From positions 119,486,088 to 119,550,087 of the forward strand of contig JALGPY010000002.1 in the NCBI GenBank assembly GCA_023055425.1: a DNA stretch of 64,000 nt, in the 5' to 3' direction. The notes beneath the pieces are model-generated. The model saw only the letters and a list, made by a program, of their open reading frames with translations. It did not search any database and had not been told where the DNA came from. The DNA comes from Linanthus parryae. Taxonomy: Eukaryota > Streptophyta > Magnoliopsida > Ericales > Polemoniaceae. Position numbers and translations under genes: made by a program. Below, in pieces: positions 57,757-64,000 of this stretch. Position 1 is the stretch's first letter. Each line of letters starts with the position of its first letter.

Positions 57757-59181
57757 TGTTGGGTTTTGACGTAGGTAACGCAGCGGAATAACAAAAATTT
57801 AATCCTACTCAAAGCCCACCAAGGATCACAGGAAGAGACATCATAACATGATAAGTGACATAGTAGTTGTGTACCTTTTGGTTCGGGAGATCACACGAAG
57901 AATATTGTCCTCGTCTCTAAGTTTGATCCACGTCTAGAGGTGAGATCTAGATTCTTCCTTCTCAAGTGCTAGCTTGGACCGGAGGAAGAGGGAAGAAGGA
58001 ATCAAGCAACCAAAGGAGGAAGAGAGGTTTTCGGCCCTCTCTTGTGCCGACGGGAAGGGGCGGACGGCTAGGGGCTTCAGCCTCTATCTTGTTCTTTCTC
58101 TCTGTTTTGCTCTCTCCCACTCTCTTGTGTTATGTCTAATAACATTAGTGGGAAGGAAGCTAGAGCCTCCTTTATATAGTCCAACAACTCCTTGTTAACT
58201 ACATAAAGGTCCTTCCTAGTTCTACATGAACTTGGATTAGTGCCTTCCATGCATATTAGTCCTACTAAGTTTGCAAGGTGTTGCAAAGTGATCATTCTTA
58301 TTAATTAATCATATTAATTAATCCCAAATCTAGTTCCACTCTATTTGACGTGTGACCCCATAGGTTTCTACTTAGTTGGTAGTAACTTATTACTAACATG
58401 GAGCGGTGTCTAGCAACACATTCATGCCACCCAACTAATAGAAATAGTCAGTGATCCCGACAAACCTCCTGTGCCCAATATCTCATATTGCACTATTCCT
58501 TTGTCTCCATATCCGGATTGGACACGAGACATAAATAGTCACACTCGTATATCCAAGCCACAGTTCATCGATCTTGGGAATACGCTTATGCAAGCAAATA
58601 ACATCAATATCTCCCTATTGATTTATCTGAGTCTGGCCAGACATTCAATAAGCCTCATCCCTCGAGTGGTCGTGGATATTTACTCCCATTATGTGGGAGG
58701 GACAAATCCTCTCTACATCACTACGATCTCTAAGTTTTCTTCCTATCATGCCTGATAGCTCTCTTTATAGTTACCCAGTTACGGTGTAACGTTCGATAAC
58801 ATCAAAGCACGATATTTTACAACTAGAGTATCTAGTGACTTCAAGTCTAAGGATTACAATTATATTAGCACTACGAGAAGCGATTGTGACTTAACATAAT
58901 CTAATGTATCCTTCTCGTTGTGGGTCAATCCAGTATGCCATTACCCCTAATGCATACCCATGTGTTAGACTTGATATCTCCATATCAATCTACACACATA
59001 CTAGTCTATATTTGATCGTCCTATTAATCAATATAATTGACTAGGGATATTTAAGATAAACAACACATTGTATCTAAGGAACTCATTATATTAAATATCA
59101 CAGTATATAATAAATGAATATTCTAGCCAATAAAAATGTTCATACTAAATATTAGATTGCCTCTAGGCACCTATTCCAACA
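57757..59181 (-). mobile_element. Solo Copia LTR (1425 bp) with perfect 5-bp target duplication
   Basis: On the - strand it starts TGTTGGAATAGGTGCC and ends ...AAAACCCAACA, so the ends are the inverted hexamers TGTTGG/CCAACA. AGATG flanks it at 57752-57756 and 59182-59186. It is homologous along its length to 10348-11776. With no internal sequence, it is the product of LTR-LTR recombination after insertion into an older Copia gag. Confidence 0.93.
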
Positions 59182-59186
59182 AGATG

Positions 59187-60660
59187 ACTCACATTCGAGT
59201 AGGGGACGTGAATAACATGTCTTCCCAGATCTTTGAATGTTGATTTAGATGACTCTTAATATTAAGGGGTCTGGATTCCTTAGTCTTGTTTCTAACGTTT
59301 GATTTCTTTGATTGAGTGACATATGATATTTAAGTGGGTCTTTAATCCGAACAGATAACTTTGATTCGGATTTCGTCACCAAAGGGGGATTAGTGAAATC
59401 CTCACTGAAATCTAAGTTTCGACATAAGTTCATGAGTAACAAACAAGGACACACCAAGTGATTATTCCTATACATTATCTCTCTAGAGTCATAAATCAAA
59501 TACTCGCCGGGAATATACATATTTTTACTAGAATTAGCACTACTTCTAAACTTACGCTTATTCCTCTTTTCCATGACACACTTGGACTTGGCAGTGATTT
59601 GAACGTCTGTGACGGTTCGTTCACCGTCAGTGTGAATAGGAATCTTCACAACTGAGTCATCGCAGATTTAGAACCTAACTCACACTTCTCAAGCTTTTTA
59701 GCATGGCCAAGGTTCTTTTCAACTGAACCATCACGGGGTTTAGACCTTGATTCATGCTTATGTGACGCAAGTGCTTGAATTGGGTTCGTTGCAACTAAAC
59801 CATCAGGGAGTTTAGACCCTAAATCACACGTGCCTGGTGTAGACGAAGCTTTGAGGTTTTACAATCTGTCTTCAACAACTTCAGGGGTAAGAATAAGATA
59901 TTAAATTTATTCCAACAATTGTGAAAGTTCTTGTTTAAGGAGAGAAACTTCTCCTATTAAATGTTCACAAGTGGAAGTCATGTATTTGATATCCTGAATT
60001 AACCTATCTCTTTCAGTTAAGGAAGAAATAAACTCTTCACATTCAACTAGCTATTTAGAAGTATCTTTTCCACCAAAGTCGTGGAGAGACAAGCTAGGAG
60101 TAGTAGACCCACTAAACAGTCCTACGATCAAGTAGAGGACACACATTGATGGATCAGATGATTCAAAAGTACTCCTAATATTGAATAAAGAGTTGGGAGA
60201 CGTACTTGAAAAGGATACACTTGAATCAGTGCAGTAATTCATGTGATGTTCCTTGTCAGAATCAAGATCTGGCACCTCACTGTTGTCACGTCTCAAATCT
60301 TCGTTTAGATAGGTGTATTTTAATGTTGCCCACGCTAGTCTAGTTGAAGCAGTCTCCTTGATCAAGTATTGATCTTCACGAGTGAGTGCACGATGGATGA
60401 ACTCCAGGGATTTCTCATTTCCTAGATCTCATTTCATTACAAGCAACAAAGATCATCATGGATGGAGGAAAACACATCTCGTCCTTGAAGCAACATGAAT
60501 CCTTCCATCCTTGTACACCAACCATCATAACCTGCATAACTAGTATTAAGTAGCATGAGAGTTATCTTGATAGATTCTCGGTTCATACAACCTGTCTTCA
60601 AACTGGATATCTGCATCTTTGATCTTTAAGTTAGTTCAGTTAAACAAGTAATATAAACTA
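59187..60660 (-). pseudogene. Decayed Copia gag (- strand)
   Basis: Broken frames on the - strand contain RMEGFMLLQGRDV, LEFIHRALTREDQYLIKETA and TRLAWATLKYTYLNE, resembling Copia gag (a bound W..RM..FL block and a TA..AW..L block). A Ser/Asn-rich and basic part follows (59649-59245). The primer binding site and an LTR edge precede it at 60671-60682. Confidence 0.55.
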
Positions 60661-60670
60661 AGGTAACCAC

Positions 60671-60681
60671 GCTCTGATACC
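60671..60681 (-). other. Primer binding site, initiator tRNA-Met type
   Basis: The - strand reads GGTATCAGAGC directly next to a ...TTCAACA LTR end at 60682, as in other Copia elements here. Confidence 0.75.
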
Positions 60682-60785
60682 TGTTGAAAAAGGAGGGGAC
60701 ATCACAGATGCATACTGTGAACCACACAAGTACGAGTGCGTCTGCTCCTATACACCCTCAAATCGCGACACTACGCGACACAACA
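60682..60785 (-). mobile_element. 3' end of the LTR belonging to the decayed Copia gag
   Basis: TGTTGAAAAAGG (as read on +) is the LTR edge beside the primer site. Only about 100 bp can be followed before another LTR's sequence begins. The remainder may lie in 61604-62161. Confidence 0.45.
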
Positions 60786-61603
60786 GAAATGGTTAGTGAC
60801 ATTAACAATTACAAACATTGTGCGGTGTCTAGCAACACATCAATGCTACCCAACTAATAGAAATTGTTAGTGACCTGACAAACCTTTATGACCAATGTTA
60901 CCGTGATGTGTTGTCCCTTTTGTCACAATATTCGGATTGGACACGAGACACATATGTCATACTCGTATATCCACTACAAAGTTTCTCGTTCGTGGGAATA
61001 GGCTTATGTGAACAAATAAGAACAATGTCATATATTGATTTATATGAGTCCAACCAGACATTTAATAAGTAGTACTCATCGAGTGGTCGCGGATACATAC
61101 TCCCGTTACGTGGGAAGGAAAATCCTCTCTACATCACTACCATCTCTCAGCTTCCTTCTTATCATGTCCGTTAATCATTTTTATAGTTACCCAATTACGG
61201 TGTAACGTTTGATGATATCAAAACATGATAATTCACAACTAGAGTATCTTGTGACTTCAAGTCGAAGGACTACAACACCATTTTCACTACGAGAAGCACT
61301 TGTGACATTCACATAACTCCCATGTAGCCTTCTCGTGGTGGGTCGATCCAGTATTCCATTACTCCTAATGCATACCCATGTGTCAGATTTGATATCTCCA
61401 TATCAATCTACCCACATACTAGTTATCATGCATAGTGATTGTTATACTAACCATTACACTTGACTAAGGATAATTTAAGATAAACAACAATTTTTATCTA
61501 AGAACTTCATTATATTAATGTCTCCATATATAATAGAATGAATATTTTAGACAAAAAAATGTTCACACAAAAATAAATTTCCTTTAGGGCATCTACACCA
61601 ACA
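60786..61603 (-). mobile_element. Truncated third copy of the 1.43-kb Copia LTR
   Basis: It is homologous to about 58383-59181, including GCGGTGTCTAGCAACACAT and GGACACGAGACA. It begins (on -) TGTTGGTGTAGATGCCC at 61603. The 3' half of the LTR is missing. It is more diverged from the solo LTR than I would expect for a recent duplicate. Confidence 0.8.
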
Positions 61604-62161
61604 TGGGAAACCTTCACTTTGTTCTCCGCCTAAGAAGGAAAGTTATGAGTAAAACCCCACCTGCAAGCACAAACAAGTGCTAGACACTTTATTGTATGAA
61701 ACGTCTAATAGATAGATAGCTATCACGCTCAGCTACTCACCACACTACCTTCGCCTACCTAGTTTCTCCAATCTCTTGTGTAGCACCCCACGCCTGTGTA
61801 AAACCAAGCCTTGCTTGAATTGAGTCAATGATAGCAGTCTTACTCTGGTAGTTTGTCAAGTGAACAACTTTATCGCCGTTTTGTTCGTGAGTGAACAACT
61901 CTATGGAACATAAGATCTGGCACATGTAGGATAGGAGACTTTAGACAACGCTAACAAAAACTAGACCTAACAGATACACAAAGTCAAGTACCATAACTGA
62001 CTCAAAAGAGAGGCACAAAGCCATGTTAGTTTCAAAGAGGTACACTCAAAAGAGGGAATTTATTACTTTGAAACCTCCTCTCACGTGGCTGAGCTTCAAA
62101 CATTTAAGTGTATGCTAGTTGTTGTTGTTGTTGTTGTTGTTGTTGTCATTCAGGGCCTTTA
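61604..62161. other. Unassigned sequence with a (GTT)n microsatellite
   Basis: No coding content. (GTT)n at 62118-62146. It may include the rest of an older Copia LTR. Confidence 0.5.
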
Positions 62162-63714
62162 TGACACGGTCTATATTATGCGTGGTTGCGCAAGTATACG
62201 GTCAAGTAATATAATGGAGTATTTGGACTCCTAGTTATCGAACCCAAGGGAATGTGTTTTCTACTTCTTATATTAACAACTAAATCTAATCTACTAGAGT
62301 AACCGGTAAAAAGGTTTTGGAGAATAAGTGTTGTCACCCTCAATCAAGTGACTAGCAATTGTAAGTAAATAGCGTGAAAGAAGTGATTTGATTAAGTCAA
62401 GAGAGAGAAATCTAGGCAATCTATAGATCACCTAGGGCAGTTTTGACAATTCCGGATTCCATGTTCTAACACGATAACTCATAGTTAGCTACGCTGGGTA
62501 ATAGCACTGACAATTACCTATCAATCTCTTGTCGCTCTATGTTTTGGCACCATCCTGTCCCTCTCAGGCCACTTTGGTTATCAACACGTTCTAGTAGGCT
62601 AATGACAGTGTAAGGCAACGATGTCCTTTCCATTTGCACACAAACACTCCCTATATCCTATTGAATCTACCCTCTTATAGCCGTTCCTACTCAACTCACC
62701 TCTCAGTCTCATTGATTAGGCATGCACTCGCTTACTCATCCCAACTAGGGTAGAGTTGCTTTCACACACTCACTAGTTATGTAACAAGGTTGGGTCATGA
62801 CTCCTAACTTGTTAAGGCTTAAGCACAATAAATGAGAGATTAGCTAACTAAGATCATCTTTAAGCCAAATTCATACTTTAATGAAGAAAGAAATAGTAAA
62901 CATCATACATTTTGATTCTACTTTGTCAATGGAAGAACTAAATATGATAAATACTAGAAAGATCATAATTCAATCATAAACCCTAAGCGTGAAAGTTTAT
63001 CAAATCCAGAAAAAACATCCTCAAAACATAAACCCTAGCCTCTCCATAGATGCCTAGGTATGATTTTACCTACTCATAACGAAATTACTCATGATAAAAT
63101 ATTCCATACAAGATGAGAAAGGAAGAAAAGTGGATCAAACACTAAAAAGATGATGAACGCTTTGATCCGGACTTGTCTCCTTCCTTCTTGATGTTCCCAA
63201 TGGCTTCTCCTTGCTCTCCTTGGCTCTCAATAATGCTCCTTTTTCGTACCTTGCTACCTTAGGTCTAAGTGTAGAAGTCCAAGTCTTCAAACATTGAATT
63301 TTTGCCCCAAAATTCTGCACAAGTTTTACGACCATTTCATGCGAAATGGGGTATTTCGTACGAATGTATTTCGTGCGAAATATGCTGAGAAATGGTGTTC
63401 TTGAATCTTCAACTTTTTGGTTCCAAGCCTCTTTCCTTGTCCTTCCTAGCTTCCAAAGCTCACGTTCATGATTCCAATCGCTTCATCAGCCCTGTTTCCT
63501 GTGAAAGATAATAAACAACTATACCAAGCGATTAAATCTGACAAATATAGCATAAATCAACATATAAAACGTGCCTGAACTAGAATTAAGCATATATGAA
63601 GGAACAAGTGAAAAATCATGCATATGTTAACAATACTAGGCTTCAAACTCTCCCCAAAACCTATCAAACATCTGGTAAATGCTAAAGAAATATAGCTCCT
63701 AAAAGGCGCTATCA
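62162..63714 (-). mobile_element. Athila-like Gypsy LTR (about 1.55 kb), 3' LTR of an element entering from the right
   Basis: On the - strand it starts TGATAGCGCC after a polypurine tract and ends ...GACCGTGTCA. GCGCAAGTATACGGTCAAG near its end mirrors the end of the LTRs at 3821 and 22122. It has the same mid-LTR segments (CTAGGGTTT; the long stretch with CCGGAATTG). Confidence 0.75.
63334..63381. repeat. Palindrome cluster in the right-hand LTR
   Basis: ATTTCATGCGAAAT (63334-63347), ATTTCGTACGAAT (63353-63365) and ATTTCGTGCGAAAT (63368-63381). They have the same spacing and core as the TTCGTGCGAA palindromes in the other family LTRs, but with T/A instead of TG/CA outer bases. Confidence 0.8.
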
Positions 63715-63731
63715 AATTCACCCACACTTAC
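63715..63731 (-). other. Polypurine tract beside the right-hand LTR
   Basis: The - strand reads GTAAGTGTGGGTGAATT next to the LTR start, matching the tract at 2188-2201. Confidence 0.65.
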
Positions 63732-63888
63732 TCTTTGCTCGTCCCGAGCAACGATGACACTCAAAAACCCCCACACTCGAGACATTGCATATATACCAAC
63801 CACAAATGCATACCCCCACAACTTTGCATACTTACTTTCCGCTAGTCAGCACGACTCACGACTCAATACACAACTTTGCATACTTACT
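63732..63888 (-). mobile_element. Internal sequence next to the 3' LTR
   Basis: TTGCTCGGGACGAGCAAAG (on -) matches the TTTGCTCGGGACGCGCAAA at 2163-2181. A segment ACTTTGCATACTTACTT occurs twice (63821-63837 and 63873-63889). Confidence 0.6.
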
Positions 63889-64000
63889 TCCCAATGGCTT
63901 CTCCTTGCTCTCCTTGACTCTCAATAATGCTCCTTTTTCGTACCTTGTTACCTTAGGTCCAAGTGTAGAAGTCCAAGTCTTCAAACATTGCATTTTTTCC
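63889..64000 (-). repeat. Start of a second, partial copy of the LTR at the window edge
   Basis: From CCCAATGGCTTCTCCTTGC on, this is nearly identical to about 63188-63305 inside the LTR. The join is abrupt, next to the duplicated 17-mer. Confidence 0.8.

Overview
The window is nuclear DNA of a flowering plant, probably a eudicot. The evidence is one plant-type host gene with spliceosomal introns, surrounded by LTR retrotransposons of plant lineages (Athila/Tat-like and Tekay-like Gypsy; SIRE-like and other Copia), plant MITEs, a Helitron helicase relic and L1-type LINE relics. I cannot name the species. I see no prokaryotic operon, CRISPR array, rRNA or tRNA gene.

Host gene. The only gene I am confident is functional is actin-related protein 7 (ARP7), + strand, seven coding exons: 23399-23476, 27120-27338, 33750-33891, 35084-35328, 36182-36365, 37771-37838 and 43408-43560. 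They join in frame to 362 codons plus TGA, with GT..AG at all six introns. The gene covers about 20.2 kb because introns 1, 2 and 6 (3.6, 6.4 and 5.6 kb) are filled with transposon debris: a fold-back MITE and a hAT-like element in intron 1; a Helitron helicase relic, a MITE-like element and a LINE relic in intron 2; degenerate Copia pieces and a 211-bp tandem duplication in intron 6.

Left flank (1-23.4 kb). This is a nested retrotransposon block. 1-3821 is the 3' end of a + strand Athila-like Gypsy element with its LTR. 3822-9640 is a - strand relative with gag and protease but no RT/RNase H/integrase, cut off inside its LTR. 9662-11776 is the 3' end of a + strand Copia with its LTR, joined through a 17-nt inverted repeat. 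11924-20444 is a decayed - strand SIRE-like Copia with an extra ORF downstream of pol. 20441-22122 is another copy of the Athila-like LTR.

Right flank (43.6-64 kb). A LINE RNase H relic and a hAT-type MITE come first. A - strand Gypsy gag is then split into 45572-46170 and 53514-54014 by a + strand Tekay-like unit with two LTR copies (46171-47857 and 50618-about 53515); one copy carries a Stowaway-type MITE whose empty site is preserved in the other. Beyond this lies a - strand Copia gag interrupted by a solo LTR (57757-59181) with perfect 5-bp target duplications, a third truncated copy of that LTR (to 61603), and an Athila-like LTR entering from the right edge (62162-63714).

I did not find a new defence-like or enzymatic system. 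The more unusual signals are palindrome clusters in the Athila-like LTRs, an imperfect palindrome dispersed through the SIRE-like Copia, the spliced-gene-like architecture of the Tekay-like LTR, and the gag-protease-only Gypsy copy.
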